DNA of 14,598 bases from CAZIWW01 sp964543275 (GTDB taxonomy: Bacteria > Patescibacteriota > Minisyncoccia > Moranbacterales > UBA11712), in assembly GCA_964543275.1 (NCBI GenBank), contig CAZIWW010000020.1, forward strand, positions 1 to 14,598. Direction: 5' to 3'. Position numbers and translations under genes: made by a program. The notes beneath the pieces were generated by a model. The model searched no databases, had not been told where the DNA came from, and was given only the letters and a program-made list of their open reading frames with translations. Shown piece after piece: positions 6,018 through 12,866 of the stretch (position 1 is its first letter; the number at the start of each line of letters is the position of its first letter).

Positions 6018-7100
6018 ATGTTCAGTATTTTTAAAAGAAAAAATAGGTGCTTGGGCGTGGATATCGGGACAATGGGAGTAAAAGTAGTTGAGTTAAAAAA
6101 AGAAAATAATTTGCCGGTTCTGGTAAATTACGCCATTTCTGGCGATAGTGGTTCCCTCTTGCAGTCCGACGGGCTTGAAGTGCTGGATGGGCAGGTGGAA
6201 GGGGTGATTAGCGGCACTCTTAAGTCCGGAAAATTCAGTACCAAGAGATCAGTTATAGGAATACCAAGCTTTCTTTCTCTGATTTCATTTATAGAGCTGC
6301 CGGAAATGCCTGACTCCGAAATTGAGCAAGCTGTAAAATTTGAAGCGGCAAAATACATTCCGACTCCACTGGACGAAGTGAGTCTGGGCTGGGAAGTGGT
6401 TGGCAGTTTTCAGAATAAGTCTTTAGAAGGAGGGCAGCCTGTGAATCGCGGCAGAAAACTTCAAATTATGATAGTAAGCGTGCCGAAAATTACCGTGGAG
6501 AGATACGGAAAAATAGCCAAGGAAACAGGACTAGAATCGGTGGCGATGGAAGTGAGCAACTTTGCCGCTGTGCGTTGCTTAATCGGAAATGACAAAGGAA
6601 CTTTTATGATTGTGGACATAGGGGCTAAGTCGACTGACTTAACGGTGGTCAGCGACGGAGTTTTAAGAGTTACAAGAAGCATAGATGTCGGGGGGAGCGA
6701 AATTTCTCGGTCGTTAGCCAGCGGTTTGGGGATTGATCTCCAAAGAGCCGATAAGTTGAAAAAATCATCCAGAATAAATCTTTTAAATTCGCGAGATGAA
6801 ATTTCTCGTCTCATCGCTCCATCGATTGGATTGATTACCGTTGAGATAAAGCGGTTAATAGAAATTTATCACAAGAAAAATCCGCTTAAGAAAGTTGAGG
6901 CATTGGTGTTTGCGGGCGGATCGTCAAGAATGAGCACTCTAATTGATTTGTTTTCCAAAGAGCTTTCGATAGAATGCCGGTTGGGCAACCCTCTGGCTCG
7001 GATTGCCTATGACGAGAAATACAAAGATGTTTTGACAGATACGGCTTCAGAGTTAGCGGTGGGAATTGGACTAGCTATGCGCGGGCTCGAAGATAAATAA
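6018..7100 (+). CDS. pilM: PilM, actin-like ATPase of the type IV pilus alignment complex
   Basis: The 360-residue product is a PilM-type member of the actin/FtsA fold. Its phosphate-1 motif is LGVDIGTMGVKVVEL (12-26), the phosphate-2 motif is MIVDIGAKSTDLTVV (197-211), and the adenosine motif is ALVFAGGSSRM (295-305). PilM is cytoplasmic, binds nucleotide, and recruits the short cytoplasmic N-terminus of PilN to connect the motor side to the PilN-PilO membrane complex. It is the first gene of the pilus locus, 53-77 nt ahead of pilN depending on the pilN start chosen. The ATG has no Shine-Dalgarno sequence and is placed for leaderless initiation from the promoter at 5983-6011. Confidence 0.93.
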   Translation: MFSIFKRKNRCLGVDIGTMGVKVVELKKENNLPVLVNYAISGDSGSLLQSDGLEVLDGQVEGVISGTLKSGKFSTKRSVIGIPSFLSLISFIELPEMPDSEIEQAVKFEAAKYIPTPLDEVSLGWEVVGSFQNKSLEGGQPVNRGRKLQIMIVSVPKITVERYGKIAKETGLESVAMEVSNFAAVRCLIGNDKGTFMIVDIGAKSTDLTVVSDGVLRVTRSIDVGGSEISRSLASGLGIDLQRADKLKKSSRINLLNSRDEISRLIAPSIGLITVEIKRLIEIYHKKNPLKKVEALVFAGGSSRMSTLIDLFSKELSIECRLGNPLARIAYDEKYKDVLTDTASELAVGIGLAMRGLEDK

Positions 7101-7177
7101 AGGCGCTTAACATAAAAAAATAAGCCTATCCCTGCCGGTTTTTAAGGATAAAATTGGCGAGGGATGCGTATAAAAAA

Positions 7178-7777
7178 ATGGTGACTAAAATTAATTTGTC
7201 GTCCGGGGAGGTAGAAAAAAAGAAAACGTTTTCCGGCAAAACAGCCTTGATTTTATCAGGAGTTTTGCTTATTTTGGTCGGGACGGTTTACGGAGCTTTG
7301 GTTTTGGCGAAAAATAAATATAATTCGGATGGAAAGCAAATTATGGACGAACTCTCCGCGGAAAAAGCCAAGATGGGCAGTCCGGAGTATGCAGGGGTTG
7401 TTGACTTTCAGGAAAGACTGTCGTTGCTTGATCAGATAATAGACGATCATATTTACTGGGAGATTTTTTTGAAGAAATTGTCCATGTATGTAGTATCCGG
7501 AGCTTACCTGAAAAACGTTTCGGGCGGCGGAGAGGGGGGTGAAATTAAAGTGAGCGGCGCGGCGGTTGATTTTGAAACTGTGGCTAAAGAACTGATGCTG
7601 CTTAAAACTTTCCCGAACGCCAGCGCGGTTAAGGTTGAAAGCGTCGGTGAGGGTAGTGACAGCGGCGAAGAAGAAGGTGAAGCAGGAAGTGAAGGAGAAG
7701 GAGGTCGGAAGGAAGTTGGCTTCGAGGTGAAATTAAAGGTTTCTAAAGATGCTTTTCGGAAGCAGGAGACAGATTAG
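7178..7777 (+). CDS. pilN: PilN-like pilus assembly protein with acidic low-complexity insert
   Basis: From the ATG at 7178 the 199-residue product begins MVTKINLSSG, which resembles the short PilN tail that docks into PilM (usually KINLLP). One transmembrane helix follows (about 21-43), then a coiled segment and a ferredoxin-like extracytoplasmic domain. An upstream TTG at 7154 has a well-placed AAGGA (7144-7148) and would add eight residues, so the start is uncertain; I favour ATG from the family N-terminus. The C-terminal domain is interrupted by a glycine/glutamate/serine run (GEGSDSGEEEGEAGSEGEGG) before its last beta strand. Position between pilM and a pilO-like gene supports the call more than sequence identity does. 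Confidence 0.82.
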   Translation: MVTKINLSSGEVEKKKTFSGKTALILSGVLLILVGTVYGALVLAKNKYNSDGKQIMDELSAEKAKMGSPEYAGVVDFQERLSLLDQIIDDHIYWEIFLKKLSMYVVSGAYLKNVSGGGEGGEIKVSGAAVDFETVAKELMLLKTFPNASAVKVESVGEGSDSGEEEGEAGSEGEGGRKEVGFEVKLKVSKDAFRKQETD

Positions 7778-7820
7778 TTTCTTGAGTCGCGGAATTCGTT
7801 AAAATTTGTTTCCTTTGCCA

Positions 7821-7961
7821 AATATTCGTTTAGTTAGCGTCTTAACTCTTTAAATCCCTTAAATTGCAAAATCCGCTCCTTCGTTATTTTTAGCGTAAGT
7901 ATTAGTTTAATTCGTGTCTACAAAAACACTAATTAAACGAATATTAAACGAAGAAAACGAA
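7821..7961. repeat. Nested inverted-repeat cluster in the pilN-pilO gap
   Basis: The 221-nt gap between pilN and pilO has no gene. A 17-nt arm at 7821-7837 (AATATTCGTTTAGTTAG) matches the reverse complement of 7929-7945 at 16 of 17 positions. The same right-hand segment also forms a local hairpin: 7898-7917 against 7926-7945, 17 of 20 pairs with an 8-nt loop. AAACGAA occurs three times in a row (7934, 7946, 7955). The motif style recalls the TACGAAT repeats that flank the GxxExxY genes, but no sequence longer than a few bases is shared. Confidence 0.65.
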
Positions 7962-7998
7962 GCTTTAGGAGTTTTGTAATTTAAAGTAAATCAAAAAA

Positions 7999-8934
7999 AT
8001 GGTTAGGTTGAAAATATTAATTCTTCCTTTATCGGCAATAGTAGTAATTTATTTGTCCGTCTTTGTTGTTAAGCCGGCTTTTAGCGAGATGATAAAAGCT
8101 AGGGAGTCTCTAAAAGAAGGTAAAAGCCAGCTGGAGGAGTTAAGGGATCAAAATAGGAAACTTTCCAAAATAAAGTCCGATTGGGAATCTATGGAAGACA
8201 AGAATTTAGTTTTAGCGTCTCTTCCGAAAGAAGAAGATGTTGAGCATTTTGTTTCGGAGCTTTACCAAAAAGTGAATAGGAGCGGCGTCTTGTTGGAAAG
8301 CGTAGAGTTGGGCGAGAACAAAAGTGCTTCTAGCGATGGCGGCTCATTATCTTATGTATGCGGCTCGAACGAGGGTATTGCTGAAACAGAATCAAGTTCG
8401 TCTCCGGCAGTTGCGACTGATTCTCAGCCAACTGCGGTTGGACCGGCCGATGGTTCTTCTGATGTGGCGCTGCCTGATGCTGGCGAAACGCCGATGGTTG
8501 GTGACGGCGAAGCACTGCCGGCAGCCACTTCTCTTTCCTGCGTTAAAGCCAAAAATATTACAGTGTCAATAAATGGCAGTTGGGAGCAGGTCATAAACTT
8601 TTTCGAGTTCCTGGAGGATATGAATCGGGTTTCAAACATCAAGAATGTTTCAATTTCTTCTTCCGGTGATACAAGCGGTCAAAGCTTGGAAGGAGAAAGC
8701 GCGGAGGGCGAGACGCCTGTGAGTTCTGAAACTATGCTTAGCGTCGATGTTTCCATTGATATTTATTATAAAGGTGAAAATAAGACTGGCATTTCAAGCT
8801 TGGCTGCTAGTTTAGCCCAAAAGGGTGGTCTAAGCAAGGAAATTATAAAGAAATTAAAAGACGAAATTGTTTTTACTCCTTATACAGCTCCGAATGTTTC
8901 CGAATCAGGCGAGAGAAATCCATTTAAGCCGTAA
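7999..8934 (+). CDS. pilO: PilO-like pilus assembly protein with long disordered insert
   Basis: The 311-residue product has one N-terminal transmembrane helix (about 4-25), a charged coiled coil (about 29-66) and an extracytoplasmic domain, the PilO plan. It is clearly longer than usual PilO proteins (around 200 residues). The excess is a Ser/Ala/Pro/Glu/Asp-rich segment at about 122-180 and a smaller one at 220-244. Cysteines C121 and C181, the only two in the protein, bracket the larger insert and could form a disulfide. The family strand pattern resumes in KNITVSINGSWEQVINFFEFLE (185-206). The tail ends GERNPFKP, a motif seen at the C-termini of several pilus accessory proteins. PilO pairs with PilN in the membrane. 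The assignment rests on architecture and position. Confidence 0.8.
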   Translation: MVRLKILILPLSAIVVIYLSVFVVKPAFSEMIKARESLKEGKSQLEELRDQNRKLSKIKSDWESMEDKNLVLASLPKEEDVEHFVSELYQKVNRSGVLLESVELGENKSASSDGGSLSYVCGSNEGIAETESSSSPAVATDSQPTAVGPADGSSDVALPDAGETPMVGDGEALPAATSLSCVKAKNITVSINGSWEQVINFFEFLEDMNRVSNIKNVSISSSGDTSGQSLEGESAEGETPVSSETMLSVDVSIDIYYKGENKTGISSLAASLAQKGGLSKEIIKKLKDEIVFTPYTAPNVSESGERNPFKP

Positions 8935-8988
8935 CGTGTCGTGTGATTAGTTAATTATTATTCGAGACTTGTCTAGAATTAAGAGCAG

Positions 8989-10611
8989 ATGACAAAAACA
9001 GAAGAAAATACCAAAAAAAACAATAAATCGGAAGAAAAAATTGATTGGCAGAATTTAAAAATACCGCCGGAGGTTGTCAGTCTTATTCCCCTCGAAGCGG
9101 CCAAGAAATATAAGTTTATTCCCTTTGAGATGGACGGCAATACTCTTAGAGTAGGAGTGGTGAATATGGATAATATTGAGGTTCAGAACGCTCTTCAGTT
9201 TCTAGCCGAAAAAAATCAGTTAAGCATTGAAATTATTGAGATAGCGGAAAAGGATTTTAAGTCGGCTTTGACGAGCTACACCAGTCCGGTTGCCACTCTT
9301 CGACAGGCTATAAAAACTTTTAGCGAGTCGGAAAAGGAAGAGGAAGTGCTTGCGAAAGAGGCTAAGAAAAAAAAAGAAGAAGAGAAAGAGTTGCTGAGAG
9401 AAGCTCCGGTAGCCAAAGTTGTCGAAGTAATTTTAAGAAACGCTATCGAGGGATCGGCCAGCGATGTTCACATTGAGCCTTTGGAAGACAGTGTTAGAGT
9501 GAGATACCGACTGGATGGCATACTGCATAATTCTCTGGTTCTTCCCAAGAAAATTGGTCCGGCGGTTGTTTCCCGCATAAAGATTTTGTCTAATCTGAAA
9601 ATTGACGAGAAGAGGAAGCCTCAAGACGGCCGATTTAGAATCAATGAAAAGGGTAAGCCGATAGATCTTCGAGTCTCTACTCTCCCGGTTTCTATGGGAG
9701 AAAAAGTGGTGATGAGGATTCTGGACAAGGAGAAGGGGATAATGGAACTTAAAGACTTGGGGGTAAGCGGAAGAAATTATAATGTAATAGAAGAAAGCAT
9801 TCGCGAGCCATACGGGATGATACTTATTACGGGACCTACTGGGGCTGGAAAATCAACCACACTTTATTCAATTCTTAAAATTTTAAATAAAGAAGGAGCC
9901 AATATAGTGACTCTCGAGGACCCGGTTGAGTATGTTATAGAAGGTGTGAATCAGAGCCAAGTCAAGCCGGAGATTGGCTTTACCTTCGCTTCTGGATTGC
10001 GCTCGATTTTAAGGCAGGATCCGGATATAATAATGGTAGGCGAGATTCGAGACGCGGAAACGGCCGAGTTGGCGGTGCACGCGGCGCTGACGGGGCACAT
10101 AGTTCTTTCAACTCTTCACACCAATGACGCCGTGGGAGCCATCCCGCGTCTTATTGATATGAAAATAGAGCCGTTTCTAGTAGCTTCATCACTTAGGGTA
10201 GTGGTGGCTCAAAGGCTGGTTAGGAAAATCTGTTCCCATTGCAAGGAAGAAGTGAAGATCAGCGATTCCGCCAGAGCGTCCATTGAAAAGGTTTTATCTC
10301 AAATCCCAGAAGCGCAAAAGAAGGATCTGAATCTTCCTAAAGAAATAAAAATATATAAAGGGAAAGGGTGTTCAAAATGCGGAGGGAGCGGAAGTAAGGG
10401 CAGAATAGGAGTTTTTGAAGTGATTTATATGACCGAGGAAATAAATAACCTTTTAAGCGACAAGGTTGAAGAGAGTGACTTGTGGGAAGCGGCTAGGCGT
10501 CAGGGGATGGTAACTATGAAGCAGGATGGAATATTAAAAGTGCTGGCTGGCATAACAACTCTGGAGGAGGTGGAGCGGGTGACCGAAGAGGGATTTCTGG
10601 AAATAGATTAG
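8989..10611 (+). CDS. pilB: PilB/GspE family type IV pilus extension ATPase
   Basis: The 540-residue product has an N-terminal GspE/MshEN-like domain (about 20-100), a lysine/glutamate-rich linker (112-136), and the secretion ATPase core. Motifs in order are Walker A GPTGAGKST (282-290), Asp box TLEDPVEY (308-315), Walker B DIIMVGEIRD (346-355) and His box LTGHIVLSTLHTND (367-380). Four cysteines in two CxxC pairs (415/418 and 461/464) form the zinc-binding element that is normal in PilB and GspE but absent from PilT. PilB is a cytoplasmic hexameric motor that powers pilin polymerisation through PilC. A weak AAGAG precedes the ATG. It follows pilO after 54 nt, probably in the same transcript. 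Confidence 0.95.
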   Translation: MTKTEENTKKNNKSEEKIDWQNLKIPPEVVSLIPLEAAKKYKFIPFEMDGNTLRVGVVNMDNIEVQNALQFLAEKNQLSIEIIEIAEKDFKSALTSYTSPVATLRQAIKTFSESEKEEEVLAKEAKKKKEEEKELLREAPVAKVVEVILRNAIEGSASDVHIEPLEDSVRVRYRLDGILHNSLVLPKKIGPAVVSRIKILSNLKIDEKRKPQDGRFRINEKGKPIDLRVSTLPVSMGEKVVMRILDKEKGIMELKDLGVSGRNYNVIEESIREPYGMILITGPTGAGKSTTLYSILKILNKEGANIVTLEDPVEYVIEGVNQSQVKPEIGFTFASGLRSILRQDPDIIMVGEIRDAETAELAVHAALTGHIVLSTLHTNDAVGAIPRLIDMKIEPFLVASSLRVVVAQRLVRKICSHCKEEVKISDSARASIEKVLSQIPEAQKKDLNLPKEIKIYKGKGCSKCGGSGSKGRIGVFEVIYMTEEINNLLSDKVEESDLWEAARRQGMVTMKQDGILKVLAGITTLEEVERVTEEGFLEID

Positions 10612-10661
10612 CTGTTGCAATCGGTAATCCGTTTTATAGGCGTGAATTAAACTAATATTTG

Positions 10662-10670
10662 TGCTAAAAT
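10662..10670 (+). promoter_or_regulatory. Extended -10 promoter upstream of the response regulator
   Basis: TGC followed by TAAAAT (10665-10670) forms an extended -10; no good -35 lies 16-18 nt upstream. Transcription would begin near 10677, giving the response regulator about 115 nt of leader and possibly separating its expression from pilB. Confidence 0.35.
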
Positions 10671-10688
10671 GATAAAGGAACGGGTTTT

Positions 10689-10742
10689 ATGATTCTAGGT
10701 AATTTGCGGTTTGGGTTGTTTGGAAAACTAGACTGTGAGTAA
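10689..10742 (+). CDS. Possible 17-residue leader ORF
   Basis: An ATG at 10689 is preceded by AAAGGAA (10674-10680), with AAGGA 9 nt away, a good Shine-Dalgarno sequence in a window where most genes lack one. It encodes MILGNLRFGLFGKLDCE and stops at 10742, 49 nt before the response regulator. It could be a translated leader peptide or chance; nothing in its sequence suggests an attenuation code. Confidence 0.25.
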   Translation: MILGNLRFGLFGKLDCE

Positions 10743-10791
10743 CAAGGGAGGGAAGGCGATAATTTTTTAGTAATATGTTTTTAATGGTATT

Positions 10792-11187
10792 ATGAACTCT
10801 AAGAAAAAAATATTAATAGTGGAGGACGATAATTTTGTGGCCGAAGTTTATGCCACGAAACTGACAGAGATGGGCTACGAAGTTGCGATAGCCCAAAACG
10901 GCGAGGAAGGAATGACTAAAGTAAAAGAGAATAAGCCGGACCTTATTTTGCTGGACATTTTAATGCCTGTTAAAGACGGCATAGAGATGTTGGGGGAATT
11001 GAGAGAGGATAAAGATGTAAAAGATATTCCTGTTGTTTTACTTACTAATGTGGGAGAGAGGGAAAGCATTCAAAAAGCCCGGAAGCTGGGGACGAACGAT
11101 TATCTCATAAAATCTCATTTCACTCCAGCCGAGGTTATTGAGAAGATAGAGGCTATGCTTTCTTCTAATGAAAAGAAAAGAAAGTAA
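10792..11187 (+). CDS. Single-domain response regulator (CheY/PilG-like receiver)
   Basis: The 131-residue product is a stand-alone receiver domain. It has the acidic pair E11/D12 in KILIVEDD, the phosphoacceptor D55 in LILLDILMPVKDG, T85 in VVLLTN and the conserved K107 in DYLIKS. There is no output domain, so it must act by protein-protein contact, as CheY, PilG and PilH do. Lying between the extension motor gene pilB and the retraction motor gene pilT, it is a good candidate for switching or tuning motor activity. The partner kinase is not in the window. The C-terminus is a basic EKKRK tail. No Shine-Dalgarno sequence precedes its ATG. Confidence 0.9.
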   Translation: MNSKKKILIVEDDNFVAEVYATKLTEMGYEVAIAQNGEEGMTKVKENKPDLILLDILMPVKDGIEMLGELREDKDVKDIPVVLLTNVGERESIQKARKLGTNDYLIKSHFTPAEVIEKIEAMLSSNEKKRK

Positions 11188-11280
11188 ATTGTAAGAGAGC
11201 AGGCTTAAGACAATAGGGCTCTGGTTGCGGGTTGTAGGTTATTAGAATATAAAAACTTACGATCCATTCGCAATTCGTTG

Positions 11281-11305
11281 ATTAGCATTTATTAGCAAAT
11301 TAGCA
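11281..11305 (+). repeat. Three ATTAGCA repeats ahead of pilT
   Basis: ATTAGCA occurs at 11281, 11291 and 11299, ending 10 nt before the pilT start codon, where a ribosome-binding site would lie. No Shine-Dalgarno sequence is present. The rest of the 127-nt gap (11188-11314) shows nothing I can name. Confidence 0.5.
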
Positions 11306-11314
11306 TCATCATTT

Positions 11315-12388
11315 ATGAATCGAACTCAAATTGAAGCCAAAGTTAATTCATATCTTCAGTTGGTGGCTAAACAGGGAGCCTCTGACCTTCATTTATCCGC
11401 GGAGCAACTCCCAATTTTGCGCATAGACGGGAGGCTTTATCCAATTACCGAGGAAAAGAAGCTTTCCGAGCAGGATATGGAAGAAATGGCTAAAGTTATT
11501 TTAAACGAGGAGCAGTACCGTCGTCTGCAAAAAGAAAAACAGATTGATTTTTCAATAGACCTAAAAGGCAAAGCTCGCTTCAGGGTTAATATATATTTTC
11601 AAAGAGGGCGCATCAGCGCCGCCTTCAGAATGATTCCGTCTAATGTAAGAACGCTGGAGGAGCTTAATCTTCCGCCGACTCTCTACGAGCTTACCAAACC
11701 CTCTCAAGGGTTTGTGCTGGTTACCGGTCCATGCGGTCACGGGAAATCAACGACCCTGGCCGCGCTTATAGATTATATCAATCATTCCCGACAGGATCAC
11801 ATAATCACTATTGAAGATCCAATTGAGTATCTTTTTAAGCCGGATATGTGTATAATTGACCAGAGAGAGATTTTTCAAGACGCGACTGATTTCCCAACGG
11901 CTCTGCGGGCGGTTTTCCGAGAGGACGCGGATGTGGTTATGGTTGGGGAAATGAGAGATTTGGAAACAATCGGCACGGCTATTACGGCGGCTGAAACGGG
12001 ACACTTGATTTTTGCCACTCTGCATACTAACGATGCGGCCCAAACCATCGATCGGATGGTAGATGTTTTCCCGGCTCACCAGCAAAACCAGATTAGGATG
12101 CAGTTGGCACAGTCGCTTCTTGGGATTATCTCCCAAAGGCTGGTCAATAGAGTAAGCGGCGGAAGGGTTCCGGCGGTGGAAATTTTGTTCAACAACAACG
12201 CTGTGTCCAACCTTATTCGCGAAGGCAAGACTCATCAGATTAATCTAGTAATTGAGACTTCAAAGGAGCAAGGTATGGTTTCTATTAATCGTTCTTTGGC
12301 TGATTTAGTGAAGCAAGGCATAATATCTTTTGAAGAGGCGCAAGTTTACTCGCCCAATCTGCAGGAGCTGAAAACGCTGTTGAGGTAA
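11315..12388 (+). CDS. pilT: PilT, type IV pilus retraction ATPase
   Basis: The 357-residue product has the PilT layout. The N-terminal PAS-like domain includes GASDLHLS (21-28) and LRIDGRLYPI (35-44). The core has Walker A GPCGHGKST (138-146), Asp box TIEDPIEY (165-172), Walker B VVMVGEMRD (207-215) and His box TGHLIFATLHTND (228-240). The PilT-specific AIRNLIRE motif is present as AVSNLIREGK (296-305). There are no zinc cysteines, which separates it from PilB. The Walker A has Cys in place of the usual Thr and His in place of Ser/Ala, both at variable positions of GxxxxGK[ST], so ATP binding should persist. It disassembles the pilus from its base. A GxxExxY cassette begins immediately after its stop codon. 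Confidence 0.95.
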   Translation: MNRTQIEAKVNSYLQLVAKQGASDLHLSAEQLPILRIDGRLYPITEEKKLSEQDMEEMAKVILNEEQYRRLQKEKQIDFSIDLKGKARFRVNIYFQRGRISAAFRMIPSNVRTLEELNLPPTLYELTKPSQGFVLVTGPCGHGKSTTLAALIDYINHSRQDHIITIEDPIEYLFKPDMCIIDQREIFQDATDFPTALRAVFREDADVVMVGEMRDLETIGTAITAAETGHLIFATLHTNDAAQTIDRMVDVFPAHQQNQIRMQLAQSLLGIISQRLVNRVSGGRVPAVEILFNNNAVSNLIREGKTHQINLVIETSKEQGMVSINRSLADLVKQGIISFEEAQVYSPNLQELKTLLR

Positions 12389-12425
12389 TCTTTACGAATT
12401 ACGAATCTAGTACGAATATACGAAT
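12389..12425 (+). repeat. Left inverted repeat of cassette 1
   Basis: This repeat begins TCTTTACGAATTACGAATCT and contains four TACGAAT units in the same direction. It differs from the complement of the right repeat only at two central bases (12409-12410). It has one base more than the left repeat of cassette 2, and the TAG at 12408-12410 that includes this base blocks any upstream in-frame start for the gene. Confidence 0.9.
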
Positions 12426-12428
12426 AGC

Positions 12429-12824
12429 GTGAAAACAAAGAAAGAGCTAATTTATGCGGATGAGTGCTACAAAATAATAGGAATAATCTTCGGGGTTTTC
12501 AATGAAGTGGGATATGGGTACAAAGAGAGCTTTTATCAGAAAGCAATCGCAAAAGCTTTTAAAGAAAACGGCATAGATTTTAAGGAGCAGTTGCGAGCTA
12601 ATGTAAAATTTAGAAACGAAGATTTAGGTTTGCTGGTGTTAGATTTTTTGGTTTTTGATAAAATCGTAGTCGAGCTGAAGCAGAAAAACTATTTTTCCCA
12701 GAGGGATATCAATCAGCTGCACTCGTACTTAAAAGCAACGAATCTAAAATTAGGATTACTGGTGTATTTTACAAAAAACGGAGTGAGGTATAAAAGAATC
12801 GTGAATTTAAAGAAAAAAGGTTAA
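12429..12824 (+). CDS. GxxExxY family protein, PD-(D/E)XK nuclease-like, copy 1
   Basis: The 131-residue product carries the family-defining motif as GYKESFY (30-36). It also has the layout of a PD-(D/E)XK fold: VLDFLVFDKIVVELK gives D72, E82 and K84 as candidate catalytic residues, followed by QL.SYLKATNLKLGLLVYF, the usual amphipathic helix and strand. The start is the GTG at 12429, the only start consistent with the equivalent gene at 14117, because an in-frame TAG lies 19 nt upstream. No Shine-Dalgarno sequence is visible. The stop codon touches the right inverted repeat. Biological role of GxxExxY proteins is not established; nuclease activity is inferred from the fold motifs. Confidence 0.88.
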   Translation: MKTKKELIYADECYKIIGIIFGVFNEVGYGYKESFYQKAIAKAFKENGIDFKEQLRANVKFRNEDLGLLVLDFLVFDKIVVELKQKNYFSQRDINQLHSYLKATNLKLGLLVYFTKNGVRYKRIVNLKKKG

Positions 12825-12860
12825 TTCGTATATTCGTAAGAGATTCGTAATTCGTAAAGA
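12824..12860 (-). repeat. Right inverted repeat of cassette 1
   Basis: This 37-nt repeat is identical to the right repeat of cassette 2 (14505-14541). It overlaps the final base of the GxxExxY stop codon. It stands where a pilC ribosome-binding site would be expected, leaving only ATACAC before the pilC ATG. Confidence 0.9.
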
Positions 12861-12866
12861 ATACAC

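Larger units (their letters stand above)
12389..12860 (+). mobile_element. GxxExxY cassette 1 bounded by 37-bp inverted repeats
   Basis: A 472-nt unit fills the gap between pilT and pilC. Its left end (12389-12425) and right end (12824-12860) are inverted repeats matching at 35 of 37 positions, and it contains only the GxxExxY gene. The left repeat begins on the base after the pilT stop, and the right repeat ends 6 nt before the pilC ATG. A near-identical unit lies after pilC. No transposase is encoded and no convincing target-site duplication is seen, so calling it mobile is an inference from the paired repeats and the duplication. Confidence 0.65.

Noticed and set aside
8324..8642. Overlapping open frames on both strands inside pilO
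   Set aside because: They fall in the low-complexity insert, whose biased composition opens other frames; pilO itself has continuous family architecture.
12389..12860. CRISPR-like array from the repeated ACGAAT units
   Set aside because: The units are too short and unevenly spaced, lack spacers of regular length, and form inverted gene-flanking repeats.
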